Shown here: positions 13,026 to 25,246 of the stretch, piece after piece
Layout: every line of letters begins with the position of its first letter
Numbering within the stretch: the first letter of the stretch is position 1
Assembly (NCBI RefSeq): GCF_010015445.1
Contig: NC_053122.1
Coordinates: forward strand, 37,697,013-37,761,012
Direction of reading: 5' to 3'
Origin: Perca fluviatilis
Taxonomy: Eukaryota; Chordata; Actinopteri; Perciformes; Percidae
Length of the DNA stretch: 64,000 nt
Translations under genes and position numbers: made by a program
Notes under the pieces: model-generated
The model's database searches: none
What the model was told of the DNA's origin: nothing
Seen by the model: the letters and a program-made list of their open reading frames with translations, nothing else

Positions 13026-13575
13026 CTGTAGACTCTCTGTCCAGTCAGAGACATATATTGTGTAATTGATGTTTTCAGTTCAATTAATTAAATCCAAGTA
13101 AATGGAACACTCACAAGATGTCACCAAAATCACTCTGTCCCCTTTAAATCTTTTAGAAAATGATGTAAGTGTATCGAATTATATCGAATCGTATCGTTGG
13201 CTGAATATCGTGATATATATCGTATCGTGAGCTGAATATTGTGTATCGTATCGTATCGTGAGATTAGTGTATCGCTACAGCCCTACATGCAACATATATT
13301 TTATACAACCTAATATTCTCCTGAGTGCTCGGTTTGTTTCAGGGACGTATTAGAAGTATTTTTGTTTGGGTTTGTTTACATGATGTTGGGCACGCCCGCC
13401 TCCGTCACACAAATAACCGGCACATCTACTGACGCAACCATGTTCTCACTGAGTGTCTGAAATCTGGTTTGGCCGTTCCCTATATAGTTCATGATTTAAT
13501 AAACACTATATAGGGAATAGTGAGTGAGAGTGAATGAGGGAACGGTTTCCAACACAGCTACAGAATCATTTCTGA

Positions 13576-14025
13576 CCCTGTCTGGTGTTGTCTTTCTGTC
13601 CATTATGCACTTGTTGTCCACCCGGGTCCAAATTGAACATTCAAACTTTTTGTGATTTAATTTTTTAACGTTTGTCGCTGTTTTCACTACTACCACCACT
13701 AGTTTTATACTTATTCCTTACTTGGCATTCATGGTCAATACACCTCATTCATATTAAATGATATCTCATTTTAGAGCTGAACTGATGATGTTATTTTGAC
13801 TAATAGCTAAGATCAGAGGAACGTGTGTTGATGGATAATTGAATGGTTTTGAAACCATTTACATTTGTTTTTCAAACACTAATTCCTTTTATAAAACACC
13901 CAAAATTCTCTGAAAGTAGTGATCTGATCCTTAATTTTACTTATAAAATAGTGTTGTAGGGAACCATGCATGTTATTTTTGGGCTTTGAAAACGGATTGA
14001 ATTTGACCCAAGGACAACAGGAGGG
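13576..14025 (-). mobile_element. piggyBac-like MITE, copy 2 (reversed)
   Basis: Right end is CAACAGGAGGG followed by TTAA (14026-14029); left end CCCTGTCTGGTGTTGTC is eroded, with TCTGA instead of TTAA. The interior (CACTACTACCACCACTAG, TTTTATACTTATT, CATGGTCAATA) is the reverse complement of the interior of copy 3. It begins 18 bp after the nest at 11402-13558. Confidence 0.75.
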
Positions 14026-14519
14026 TTAAATAATAAAACTAGTAAAACCAATACATTATTTTATTGTGACTTACAATGAACCAGCAGCTACGCTTATAAG
14101 ATATGTGACATTTCTCTCCAGAGCCTTCGCAGCAACTCAAAATCAACTGATCTGAATGAAAATGTTAGTGTGTCTGTGATCACAAAAAAAAGGTATGCAG
14201 CTCGATCCAGCCCTCAAATGAACCGATTGAAAAGTACTTCACACTAGCTCAAACTCAATTCAGTTGGTTTAAAGTTTGGTAAATGAAGGCGGTGGCGGCG
14301 CGGCCCATGGCAGTAATTAGATTCATAGGGAGGGAGTGGCGCTTAACGAAATAGGAGCCATTGCAGAGATATTTCAGCTTGATTGACTCAGTATAAAGCT
14401 GCAGCCTGTTGAAGAAATGACTTTGGCACCGCGCTCGCTTCCACAATGAACCTCCGTGATTATTCACAGGGAAATTGGTCCGCGGAGAATATCTACAACT
14501 TCTAAAGAGGCAGCGCTGA

Positions 14520-15300
14520 GAGAAACCAAAGAGGTAGGGGTGTGTGTGTGTGTGTTAATAAAAGAGACAGAAGATAGTGAACCAGAGAGAAAAAAAATTA
14601 ACTTGCGCAAGAGAAGCTCAATGAATGAAACATTAAGAGCGAAAACTAAACTATAGTGCAGAATACAAAGACAACCTCAAGAGGTGTGTGTGTGTGTGTC
14701 TGTGTGTAAGTGACTGAAAAAAGAGAGACAGAGTAAAGTGGGGAAAAAAGAGAAAGATAAAACAAAAGTGAAGGAAAGACAAAAGTCAAAGGATCAAACG
14801 CAAACCAAATAAGTGAAAATCCCAACAGTGGAGCGTGAGTGTGTTTAAGAATGTGAAAAAGAGAAATTGTGTAAAATGCACAAATACGAGTAAGAAAGAG
14901 GAGGAAGGAAAGACACACTGAGATGTGAGGCGTGTGAATGTGTGAGTGGAAAGCAATACAGAAGAAAGAGAATTGAAAACAAGAGAAATAAAGCAAATCA
15001 GTGAGAGAAACGCAAAGAGAATAATACGAGCGTGACTCAGTGGTGTGAGTGTGTAGAGTGTGTGAGAAACAGAATAGAAAAAAAGAAAACAATACTCAAT
15101 GGGAATAAAGGTGGGAGGATAACATGAATGGGAGAGTGAAACAAACATGAAGGAAGCTAAATCCAATGAATTCTAAAAAAGAGAAAAAGAAATGGTAAGA
15201 ATGGGAAAATGAAAAAGCTAATAATGAAGAGAAATTAAATAAAGAAAGTGTGAGTGAGTGAGTGTGTGTATGTGTGTGTGTTAAAGAGAATGAACAAAGA
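14520..15300. repeat. Purine-rich low-complexity tract
   Basis: About 780 bp where the plus strand is mainly A and G in AGAGA, GAAAG and AAAAGAG words, broken by short GTGTGTG runs. Long open frames on the minus strand here are a by-product of this composition. Confidence 0.8.
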
Positions 15301-15440
15301 ATGAGAAGAAAATCACAACTTATTTTTAAAACACAGTAATAAAAACCCAGAAAATGAGAAATCGGAACGTGGTTACGACTGGCCGTGATGTTCTACGACT
15401 ATCCTAAACCATGTTCCTTCCTGTTAGGTCGTGTTTATCG

Positions 15441-16161
15441 TAGGGCTGGGCCATATGGAGAAAATCAGATATCACCATGTTCTTGACCAAATACATCCAT
15501 GTCCATATTGCGCCAATATTGTCGGGTTGATTATTGGCGCTTTCACAAAATATGTTTTACAGTGAGATTTTAGATAAGTAATCAGCTATAAACTGACTAG
15601 GTTTAAATGCATGCACAAAAATAGTGTGATGTTAAAACAAACGATTGAATTCTTCAAATGATATTCCCTCAAAATGTTTCACGACGAAAATGGAGTTAGT
15701 ATGTGCTTGTTATTATCAATTTAGACAATGTATTACGTAACAATTTATGATTTCATCACGATATGATTCTAGAGCTGGGCAATATATCGATATTATATCG
15801 ATATCGTGATATGAGAACTAGATATCGTCTTCGATTTTGGATATTGTAATAAGTGTTACAGTAAAGTGATGTACTTTTCTGAACTTACCAGACTGTAACT
15901 GTTCTATTATTTGCCTTTACCACTTAGTCATTATATCAACATTACTGATGATTATTTATCTAAAATCTAAGTGTGAAGATATTTTGTTCGAGCACCAACA
16001 ATCAATACAATATCAACAACAATCAACAATATCACTGCGGTATCGATATCGAGGTATTTGGTGATAAATATAGTGATATCTGATTTTCTCCCTATTGCCC
16101 AGCTCTATGTGATTCCATTGAAAGATGATAAATTATCAAATTGAATTATCGCCCAGCCCTA
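15441..16161. mobile_element. hAT-like MITE (TAGGGCTGGG family), outer
   Basis: Starts TAGGGCTGGGCCATATGGAG and ends CGCCCAGCCCTA, flanked by a perfect 8-bp direct repeat GTTTATCG (15433-15440 and 16162-16169). It contains a complete member of the same family at 15770-16107. Confidence 0.9.
15770..16107. mobile_element. hAT-like MITE (TAGGGCTGGG family), inner
   Basis: Starts TAGAGCTGGGCAATATATCG and ends ATTGCCCAGCTCTA, with TATGATTC (15762-15769) and TGTGATTC (16108-16115) as flanking repeats, 7 of 8 identical. The interior resembles 48335-48657 in reverse. Confidence 0.85.
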
Positions 16162-16210
16162 GTTTATCGAGCGGGGATATGTGAAAAGCAACAGTTTTAT
16201 GTGCAATTAA

Positions 16211-17453
16211 CCCTCCCGTTGTCCTCGGGGTCAAATTGGACCCGTTATCAAAATGTAAAAAAAAATAAAATATTATAACATATATGCCTTCTCCAGGTAG
16301 GGAATGAGTCCTTACCCCAAGTGAAGGAGTTCAAGTACCTTGGGGTTTTGTTCGCGAGTGAGGGGACAATGGAGCGGGAGATCGGTCAGGGAATCGGCGC
16401 AGCGGGTGCGGTATTACATTCCATCTATCGCACCGTTGTGACGAAAAGAGAGCTGAGCCAGAAGGCAAAGCTCTCGATCTACCGGTCAGTTTTCGTTCCT
16501 ACCCTCACCTATGGTCATGAAGGCTGCGTCATGACCGAAAGAACAAGATCCAAGGTACAAGCGGCCGAAATGGGTTTCCTCAGGAGGGTGGCTGGCGTCT
16601 CCCTTAGAGATAGGGTGAGAAGCTCAGTCATCCGTGAGGAGCTCGGAGTAGAGCCGCTGCTCCTTCGCGTCGAAAGGAGCCAGTTGAGGTGGTTCGGGCA
16701 TCTGGTGAGGATGCCCCCTGGGCGCCTCCCTAGGGAGGTGTTCCAGGCACGTCCAGCTGGGAGGAGGCCTCGGGGAAGACCCAGGACTAGGTGGAGGGAT
16801 TATATCTCCAACCTGGCCTGGGAACGCCTCGGGATCCCCCAGTCGGAGCTGGTTAATGTTGCTCGGGAAAGGGAAGTTTGGGGTCCCCTGCTGGAGCTGC
16901 TCCCCCCGCGACCCGACACCGGATAAGCGGACGAAGATGGATGGAACATGGCTGGTTCCAGGTTTGCAAGTACAGTTAATGATCACTACTTTCACTGAAT
17001 TTTGAGTTGTTTTATTCAATTTTATAGCGTTTGAAAAAAAACTGAATCGGTTTCTAAACAGTATTCCGACTCAGCTTTGACATACACAAGTCTTTGATTA
17101 TGCATCAACATACATTCCTCTAATATTAGTCAAAATAATTCATAATTTCAGCTTTTTTGACTCAAAAATTAGGTATAATTAAAAAATCCAACAAGGTTTA
17201 TTGACCATGAATTCCGAAAAATAAGCATAAAACTAGTGGTAATAAGTTGGTGTCCGTGGCATGTTTACAGTACTGGTGGTAGTGGGAAAAGCGCAAACCG
17301 TAAAAAAAAAAAAAAAACATTGAAAAAAGTTCCAAATAAAAGGGACAAAAATGTCAGAAAAAAGTGTCAAAATCACAGGGAAAAAAAAAGTGTCACAAAA
17401 GTGTTAATTTTCTATTTTGACACGATGGTCGGTGGGGGAAGACAACACAAGGG
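16211..17453. mobile_element. piggyBac-like MITE, copy 3, split by a LINE
   Basis: Starts CCCTCCCGTTGTCCTCGGG and ends GAAGACAACACAAGGG, with exact TTAA on both sides (16207-16210 and 17454-17457). A LINE fragment at about 16296-16944 interrupts it: AACATGGCTGGTTCCA after the LINE lines up with AACATGGGTTGTTCCA in copy 4. Confidence 0.85.
16321..16926 (+). pseudogene. Non-LTR retrotransposon (RTE/Rex3-like) polyprotein, C-terminal fragment
   Basis: 201 residues open to a stop. KEFKYLGVLFASEG opens the last part of a reverse transcriptase region; LTYGHEGCVMTERTRSKVQA, AEMGFLRRVAG, REELGVEPLLLRVERSQLRW-FGHLVRMPPGRLPREVFQAR and RGRPRTRWRDYISNLAWERL follow, the usual tail of fish LINEs of this type. 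The endonuclease and catalytic YxDD part are absent because the insertion is 5'-truncated, as LINE copies usually are. The 3' end closes with GAAGATGGATGG after a very short 3' UTR, which suggests RTE/Rex3; the clade is inferred. The frame is intact, so the insertion may be fairly young. Confidence 0.85.
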
Positions 17454-18826
17454 TTAAAGTGATAACATCTACCTCACCTACAAGAAAATGGATCAAATTC
17501 AGACTAACAGCAGTTCCCAACAGGAGCTGAGCACTAGCCAATCACTGCGTTGGCATCAAAGCATCACAAAGAAGAATCAACACACATCCAGTGCATGCGC
17601 CACACAGAGTGGCTCCGCAGCTGGTAGATCTCATAGAAATATGCGAGGCAGACATTAGATGGCTACTACTGAATCTGGTTTCTGGGCTGGCCATTTGTCA
17701 CACCGAGTAAATCTGTATGAAGTTTATCCGAAGACTAACAACATTAACCTTTTCATTTTTAACCCTCTGAGGTCCAAGGGCATTTTCATACATCTTCTTA
17801 AATTGACCTTTTTAAGGTATTTGCATATAACTGATCCCTTTGTGTTTCATATCAAAATGTTCAGAACATACTCAGCTTTCCGTATAGTGAGGTCCACATT
17901 TTTTTCTAGAGCAAAGTGTAAAGAGATAATTTGGCACTAAAGCTGAAATGTTGATGTTCGCTTTTTGAAATCTCTTTTGAAAACAAACTTTAACTTATGA
18001 TGTGTTGTAACAATTGTTTCGGTGGTTGAAATTAAAGGTGACGTAGGCAGGATTGTGAAGATCCAGGACTTAGCCAAAATATTTGAACATTGACGACTTC
18101 TCAGTCCCGCCCCCCCTTTCTGCTAAAGCCCAAAACAGTCTCCTAAGCCCCTCCCCCTACAAGGGAGAATGAATGCGTGTGCATGAGCAGTGATTGACAC
18201 GCAGTTACACCCGAGTGTAATGCTACCAAGTAGCATTCTGTTAGCCAACGGGTCGAAGACTTCTTTGTAATCTTTGTAATCGCAACACCCCTGGTTCCAG
18301 TCTGGCTGGGAACTTGCATTTGCATTTGCATTTTCTCCTCTCTCTCTCAGCACATCTCTTGTCTCCTCTCTACTGTGTCAAATAAAGGCAAGAACTACAA
18401 AAATATTCCACCAAAACCTATAGACAAACCCACACCAAGAGAGACTAATAGACACACTTTTGTTTATGCCGTCTATACATAATGTGTAGTCTCTAAATGC
18501 ACCTGTAGTGACCCAAAGGTATTTGTGATGTGTCAAAGCAATGAGGCATTAAGCGGCTCCCAAGTGTCCAGAAGACAAAGTGAGGAAAACCATGAGATGA
18601 GTAGAATGAGTAGGAGACAATGCAGTGAAGGTGGAGTGAGCTTGGAGACTAAGGTCCATTACCTGATTAATTTAACTGCGGCGGCCTGAAATGCTCAGAG
18701 TGACAGCTCGCCGTTAATGCTAAGAGCAGGAGTGATCTATCACGGTGAGAGACGCTTGACACGTTCTTTCTCCACACCACTAACTTTCATTAACAGCCCC
18801 TTAAAAGACAGCCTAACTCTCCTTGT

Positions 18827-18950
<124 letters not shown>

Positions 18951-19314
18951 TTTATGACTGAATAAGAAAACTTTGAAGAGGCGACAGAGTATTAACCATG
19001 ACACCAGGGCATTTAATAATCTTATATTCCAGGCACCGTCTCGTGAGCCCGACGCCATCGATAAAGAGGCTTTGACGGGTGTTTGTGCTTTGGAAAGACA
19101 ACTTCAAAATGTCAAGGATTCATCTTATTCTATTCAGCAGACAACCTGAGTGTCACTGCTAATCCTTTTAACCGCACAAAAAGTGAGAACAAGACTGCTG
19201 GTGTAGTGGGCACTTTTGGGTGGCATATTGAAATGTCACGGGACAAATCTGTAAAAAGTGGTGAATTTAGGATGAAGTCAGGAAATGAATGTCACTCAAA
19301 TATGATCACAGCAT

Positions 19315-19842
19315 GACTGGCTAGTAGTCCTTAGGTACTGTCAGGGCATGCCCTCATACTCTGCTTCTGACTGGCTAGTAGTCCTTACCTAGGTACTGTG
19401 AGGGCACGCCCTCATACTCTGCTTCTGACTGGCTAGTAGTTCTTACCTAGCTACTGTCAGGGCACGCCCTCATACTCTGCTTCTGACTGGCTAGTAGTCC
19501 TTAGGTACTGTCAGGGCCCGCCCTCATACTCTGCTTCTGACTGGCTAGTAGTCCTTACCTAGCTACTGTCAGGGCACACCCTCATACTCTGCTTCTGACT
19601 GGCTAGTAGTCCTTACCTAGGTACTGTCAGGGCACGCCCTCATACTCTGCTTCTGACTGGCTAGTAGTCCTTACCTAGGTACTGTCAGGGCATGTCCTCA
19701 TACTCTGCTTCTGACTGGCTAGTAGTCCTTACCTAGGTACTGTCAGGGCACGCCCTCATACTCTGCTTCTGACTGGCTAGTAGTCCTTACCTAGGTACTG
19801 TCAGGGCATGCCCTCATACTCTGCTTCTGACTGGCTAGTAGT
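19315..19842. repeat. 58-bp minisatellite, array 1 left part
   Basis: About nine tandem copies of a 58-bp unit beginning GACTGGCTAGTAGTCCTTAC and containing CTAGGTACTGTCAGGGCACG and CCCTCATACTCTGCTTCT. Some units lack four bases (CCTTAGGTACTG). Variants are single-base changes such as CACGCC, CATGCC, CCCGCC. The array continues at 21243 after an insertion. Confidence 0.95.
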
Positions 19843-21242
19843 CAGAGATGGGAAGTAACGAAGTACAAATACTTCGTTACTGTACTTAAGTAGATTTTTC
19901 GGATATTTCTACTTTACTTTTATTTTTTGTGGCGACTTTTTACTTTTACTCCTTACATTTTAACACGAATATCGGTACTTTCTACTCCTTACATTTTAAA
20001 AATTGGCTCGTTACTTTAGTTTTGTACAAGAGGTCGTAATGTCGGAGAATAGCGGACACACCCCGCACACCATGAGCGGCGCGCGCCACACAGAAAAAAG
20101 TGAGAAAAAGAAAGAGAGACCGCTGTCCGGAGGATAATCATTTGAGATGGTGTGTGTGGGCCTTTGAGAACTGTAAGTCGTATAACTTATGTTGTCAGTT
20201 CATTTAAGCCTGTTGTTGTATTGGTCTATAGTTCCTGCACAGTTAAAGTAGGTTAGCTAGTGATTTAGTTGTTTGTGTTCTTCACCTGTTAGCTAGGTTT
20301 CACGTTGCTTGTAAAGCATCAAAAGAGAGAAGTTGTCTCTGTCCGTGTTTTACAGACACCCCCTCAGTACGTTGAAACCAGCATCAGCTTTAAATACGGT
20401 CCTAATCTAGTCCTCACTAGCAAGTTTCAAATAATTTCACTGGAGTTACCGTTATTATTTTTCACGTGATCAATACCGAATTCAATCTAATTGGATGGGA
20501 ATATACTGGGGGTAACGTTAGCACTAGTAGTATGGACGGCGACATGATTGAAAATGAAGAAAACAGAGATCCCAGAGATTAGGCAGACAAGCAGCAAGAC
20601 ATTCCCAATCATCCCTGGCCTTATCTGAGAGAGATGTTTGAGATAGCGAGGCGGTCAAGTATGACTCCTGGCCAATGTGCTGTGTAACTCTAAAAGTATG
20701 GGGAACTTCTTAACTAATCTATGTTTAGTAATTCATATTGTATCCTTTATTTTTCTTTCTATATTTGAGCACACACACATACATGTAGATTCCTTTAAAT
20801 GTTAAGGGGACGATTAAAAAAGAGAAACTGGATCTGTGAATTCTCACAGAATCACAATTGAATTCATATCTTGCTACTCAGTCAGAATCTTATTAAGCTG
20901 AGTCCCAGTCTCTGTCACAATAATCATATATGTGATGTTTGGCAGACATCCATTTAAAATGTAGACAATGGCATATAAAGAGCCTGGTTTTATGTCCACT
21001 GAAGTTTCTCATCTTGCACTCTAGTAACGTGTGTGGTCCAGGTAGCTTTGCATAAAAAGTGGTTGTCATTCGCAAGGCTACTTTTACTTTTATACTTTAA
21101 GTACATTTCAAAGCCTGTACTTTGTTACTTTTACTTAAGTAAAGAAGTTAAATCAGTACTTCTACTTTTACCAGAGTATTTTTTAACACAAGTATCTGTA
21201 CTTCTACTTAAGTACGGGAAGTGAGTACTTTTGCCATCTCTG
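19843..21242 (+). mobile_element. hAT-like element, 1.4 kb, inside the minisatellite
   Basis: Starts CAGAGATGGGAAGTAACGAA and ends AGTACTTTTGCCATCTCTG. Flanked by a perfect 8-bp direct repeat CTAGTAGT (19835-19842 and 21243-21250), which is part of the minisatellite unit. Both ends are rich in GTACTTAAGTA and TACTTTTACTT. A short remnant of a transposase-like frame lies at 20532-20687. Confidence 0.92.
20532..20687 (+). pseudogene. Possible hAT transposase 5' exon remnant
   Basis: One frame from an ATG reads MDGDMIENEENRDPRD, a TAG stop at 20580-20582, then ADKQQDIPNHPWPYLREMFE-IARRSSMTPGQCAV and a second stop. The HPWPYLREMFE block followed by a short run to a cysteine resembles the start of BED-finger hAT proteins of fish. 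The rest of the finger and the catalytic core are missing. The assignment rests on one motif. Confidence 0.4.
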
Positions 21243-21403
21243 CTAGTAGTCCTTACCTAGGTACTGTCAGGGCACGCCCTCATACTCTGCTTCTGACTGG
21301 CTAGTAGTCCTTACCTAGGTACTGTCAGGGCACGCCCTCATACTCTGCTTCTGACTGGCTAGTAGTCCTTACCTAGGTACTGTCAGGGCACACCCTCATA
21401 CTC
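21243..21403. repeat. 58-bp minisatellite, array 1 right part
   Basis: Nearly three further units of the same repeat, resuming in the middle of a unit exactly where the hAT-like element left it. Confidence 0.95.
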
Positions 21404-21610
21404 CCAACAAAGATAGAACAGAAGTGAGATGTCTCACTCTGTAGCTAAAACAGAGAGCTCAACACACAGGGTGAAAAGAGGAGCTGCAGTAATGTGCAGT
21501 ACAACACAAATATGGTGTTTTTTTTTTTTTATTAAACCATGTAAACCTATTCTGATATAACCTCTAAATACAATTATGAACCTGAAAATGAGCATAATAT
21601 GAGCTCTTTA
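21404..21610. mobile_element. 3' flank of the minisatellite-bearing element, copy 1
   Basis: Begins CCAACAAAGATAGAACAGAA and ends AATATGAGCTCTTTA; nearly identical to 35775-35980 after the second array. The array is therefore an internal part of a mobile element. The left half seen at 34965-35360 is absent from this copy. Confidence 0.8.
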
Positions 21611-22440
21611 ATCTCTGACAAAAACTGAAAACTTTTCACTAAAAAATCATGCTAGGATACTGCTACGCTAAACTGAATGGCTATCAACCCTCAGCTGTAC
21701 TTTGTGATTCATTTAACATAAATGCTAACATGTTAGCATGCTAATATGTTATTATTTGTGAGTCAGCATGCTAAGAAGTTCATGTGCTAAACTTCACATA
21801 CTAAACATTAGCGTGTTGATGCTAATATTTGTTATGCTAATGTTGGCATTCAGCTAAAGGTACAGCTAAGTGTCACCTTCAGATTTTGTTTTCTAGTAGG
21901 ATCTAAGAACAGTGAACTTATTCAATATTTCATCCAGCCAACATTTGTTTCTTTTTTTTGGTATGTAATGTGCATTACAGCCTCGTATGGCTGCCAGTCA
22001 AATCTGAATTTTTCGGCACAGCTGGAACTACGAGCAATAACTTACGATGAATGCAACATTAACAGCAGTTTGTTCACTGTGGCTATTAGCATCTTATCTC
22101 ATGACGCTCTGTTCTGTTCCCATGATGCATGAATGTTCCACCATCCATGACAAACCTCTACTGAAAAAAAAAGCGAGTTTGTGAGAAAAGCAATGGGCAG
22201 ACGGGGAGAATGGCCACAGTGTTTCCTCTGCAACACATCGTGAAGCTTGTCACAGCGTGAGCCTTTACCATGTTCAGGCTTGTTCACTTGTACATGACGA
22301 GAACACACTTACACACAAAGACACACACACACGCACTAAAACCACTGCAAAATTAGCGCAGCCCTCGCATTTCTGGGCAACGACCATCTTTGCTGGTGCC
22401 AAGCTAACAGGCTGGGTGTTGCTTTGGAGTCCAAGTGATG

Positions 22441-22544
<104 letters not shown>

Positions 22545-22658
22545 TACAGGGTTGGCAGGCTGCTCTGTTGGCAGTGGTTGATGGTAATGAGGCTTTGATT
22601 GGGACTGAGTGTGAGGCCTTCGAGACATGAGAGGGTCAGGCAGTAGCAGCTCTGTTGA

Positions 22659-22659
<1 letters not shown>

Positions 22660-22746
<87 letters not shown>
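22660..22746. repeat. (CA)n microsatellite
   Basis: 87 bp of uninterrupted CA, 120 bp from the GA array. Confidence 0.97.
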
Positions 22747-22748
<2 letters not shown>

Positions 22749-23794
22749 CTGACTTCTACAGGCCTCCCACTCCTGAGCCACCTCTCCTACTTGCAAACAC
22801 ACATGAAAGTACAAGCTCCCTGACACTCCTGATTCACACACACACACATACACGCGCACGCACGGTCGCTCGCTCACTCAAACATAAATGACACTCATTG
22901 GGAGTTCTTGACATTCTGTTAAGCCACTCAGGGGAACTAACTTGCTCACATCACAGTTGGTAGTGTTATCGGGCCGCACTTTTGTACGCTCTCAGAAAAC
23001 AGTAACGACGCACTCCACAAATCCACCCTCGGCGGTTGGGGCCAACACACACATTTGCATTCTGTTTCATCATGACATGTTGACACCAACACAAGTGAAA
23101 CATGCAAATTCTGAGAACTTGTAACGTTTTTGCTGCTAAGCGCTCACTGCTGTGGTGTTTGCTAAACTGTCGCTCCCACATATCACCTGTCAATCAAACA
23201 CTGTGGGTGTTACAAAGAGGTGTTTGTCTTTGGATATCCAGTTCATTCCGTTTTGAACTTCAAAATGTTCAGCTTTTTAGATTTCTTTTTGAGTGCAATG
23301 TGCTGAACACAAAGGGGAAAAACAAAAGCTGACTAAATAGCTAACAACACTACGAAATTATTTCTCTTCTTAAAATCAACCTTACAGCTTGTGTTCAGAA
23401 GAGAAAATGTTAAAGCTTTCACAAGCTAGGATATTATCACAAGTGTTCTGAAATAAGACTTTGGTGGATTATTCCTTTATGGTGAGTATTTGATACCGAG
23501 TCGACATACAGATTGGTTAAATATATAACACATCATTATTTTGGAGCACACAGTTGTCTCTGCCAGTAAACACTGGGAGCGAGACTGAGTTTTAATAGAG
23601 CCACGATGTGGCCAGTATTGAGCCAATAAGAGATGTTCCGACAATGCACACCAATCGTTATCATCTGGGAGGAGAGGAGAAAAGCTGGATATTAGTGTGT
23701 GCTTGAGTGTACGAGAGGACAGAGGATTACTGCGCTGTGTGGCCTAGTGTCTGGATTTGTGTGTGCAGTTTGCATCCTCCCATGCCTGTGTCTG

Positions 23795-23796
<2 letters not shown>

Positions 23797-23869
<73 letters not shown>
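23797..23869. repeat. (TA)n microsatellite
   Basis: 73 bp of uninterrupted AT, a perfect self-complementary tract able to form a cruciform. Confidence 0.97.
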
Positions 23870-23872
<3 letters not shown>

Positions 23873-24149
23873 TCTCTATGTACAGTATGTGTGTGTTCCC
23901 TACTAATTATTCCAGCATGTGTATGAGTGTGAACTATGCATGCTTTTACGAGTTTGCAGTATTTGCAAGTCCATGTGCATCCCACTGATTACTCCATTTT
24001 GTGTGTGTGTGTGTGAGTTTCCCTGACTGCCTCCCATTTAAGATATATTTATTAGAACAATGCGCATTAATCAACATTTCTGTAAATGTTCAGGTGTTAG
24101 CCAGTTGGCTAATTTTCCACTGTAGCTCTAGTTACCCAGCATGCATGTC

Positions 24150-24315
24150 TTTATGGTGGGAGGAAACCGGAGCACCCGGAGGAAACCCACGCAAACACGG
24201 GGAGAACATGCACACTGCACACAGAAAGGCCCTGGCTGTACTGGGGGGATCGAACTCTGCAGTGCCAACTTGCTGTGAGGCAGAAGTGCTAAGCACTGAG
24301 CCACCGTGCCACCAT
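24150..24315. repeat. Dispersed repeat common in fish genomes
   Basis: GGTGGGAGGAAACCGGAGCA, then CCCGGAGGAAACCCACGCAA and GGGGAGAACATGCACACTGC, ending AAGCACTGAGCCACCGTGCC. I recognise this as a widespread vertebrate repeat but cannot place its class. Confidence 0.7.
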
Positions 24316-24739
24316 GAGTCTCTCTGCTCCATTAGAAGTCAGCTGGTGTCATTTGAAGCGCTCCCACCTGTTTGACACAGAGCTGTGCTGGCTCGGGCCC
24401 TTACAGAGGCCCCTGAGGGCCAAACAGCTTAATCTGAGCTCCTGACAGCCAAGCCCACTGCTCTGCTGTCATTCACAAACAAGCTCTCTCTTACTGTCCT
24501 CCCTCATTCTCTTGAGTACACCCTCATTCACTGCTCTCCCTTTTTCATACTTTGAATACTACACCATCTTAAGGATCGCCGCTGTCTGAGGCTTCTCAAT
24601 GACAACTGAGATAACTCCAGCTTCTGAAAAAGACTGTGACATGGAGTGGAGATGAGATTATTTAATGAAATTGCTACTTACAGGGTCAAGAATAAGTTTA
24701 AAATAAATGTAATCCACATGAATTTTGACATCTCACTGT

Positions 24740-25145
24740 TGGAGATATTCCGATACCAGTATCGGAAAAGTTGCCTAAAATGCTGCTAGCCATATCGGTC
24801 AGTACTGAAGTTTATGCACCGATCTGATACCACGTAGTTTAGACCCGAAGAAAAACTCCTTTAAAGTAGTTTATTTATGTTATTTTTCAATTATGACTGA
24901 CTGGATAATAAAAGAGAGTTCTCCGGCGTTCATTGTTTGTGTTTGTTCATGTTTCACAAAGAGTTTAACCTGGGCAAAGATAGAAATCATATCACATCCA
25001 TACAGGGATAGTAGTATACAGCTGTTAAAACATAATCAAATATATAACACACTGGTACCAGATCGGTACTCTGTATTGGCCGATACGCAAGTTCAGGTAT
25101 CAGAATCGATAACAGGAAGGAAAAAATGGTATCGGACCATCTCTA
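24740..25145. mobile_element. hAT-like MITE (ATCGG-rich family), copy 1
   Basis: Left end TGGAGATATTCCGATACC pairs with right end GGTATCGGACCATCTCTA. Contains ACCAGATCGGTACTC and GTATCAGAATCGATA. Flanks CTCACTGT and ATCATTGC agree at only 5 of 8 positions. The same family, reversed, lies at 30809-31684. Confidence 0.7.
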
Positions 25146-25199
25146 ATCATTGCTGATATCCTCCTCCAGCTCACTTCATCTGTCTCTCTTTCCTTAGAC

Positions 25200-25201
<2 letters not shown>

Positions 25202-25246
<45 letters not shown>

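Larger units (their letters stand above)
11700..13285. mobile_element. hAT-like element, middle level of the nest
   Basis: Starts TAAGGCTGAGCAAT and ends ACAGCCCTA, flanked by a perfect 8-bp direct repeat CATGCAAC (11692-11699 and 13286-13293). Both termini are rich in ATCGATA and TATCGTATCG words. It contains a further element at 11865-13025, so its own length was about 420 bp. Confidence 0.88.
11402..13558. mobile_element. Outer MITE of a three-level nest
   Basis: Ends AGCTGTGTTCTAAACCGTTC and its inverted partner GAACGGTTTCCAACACAGCT (21 of 23 bases match over the longer end). Subterminal CACTATATAGGGAA words occur at both sides. The element at 11700-13285 sits inside; without it the outer copy is about 560 bp. 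Confidence 0.75.

Noticed and set aside
14646..15166. Long minus-strand open frames (up to 148 codons)
   Set aside because: They lie in the purine-rich tract and encode F/S/L/H-rich peptides with no family features; composition explains them.
19315..21403. Possible CRISPR array
   Set aside because: Units are directly tandem with no unique spacers, the unit is 58 bp, and the genome is a vertebrate's.
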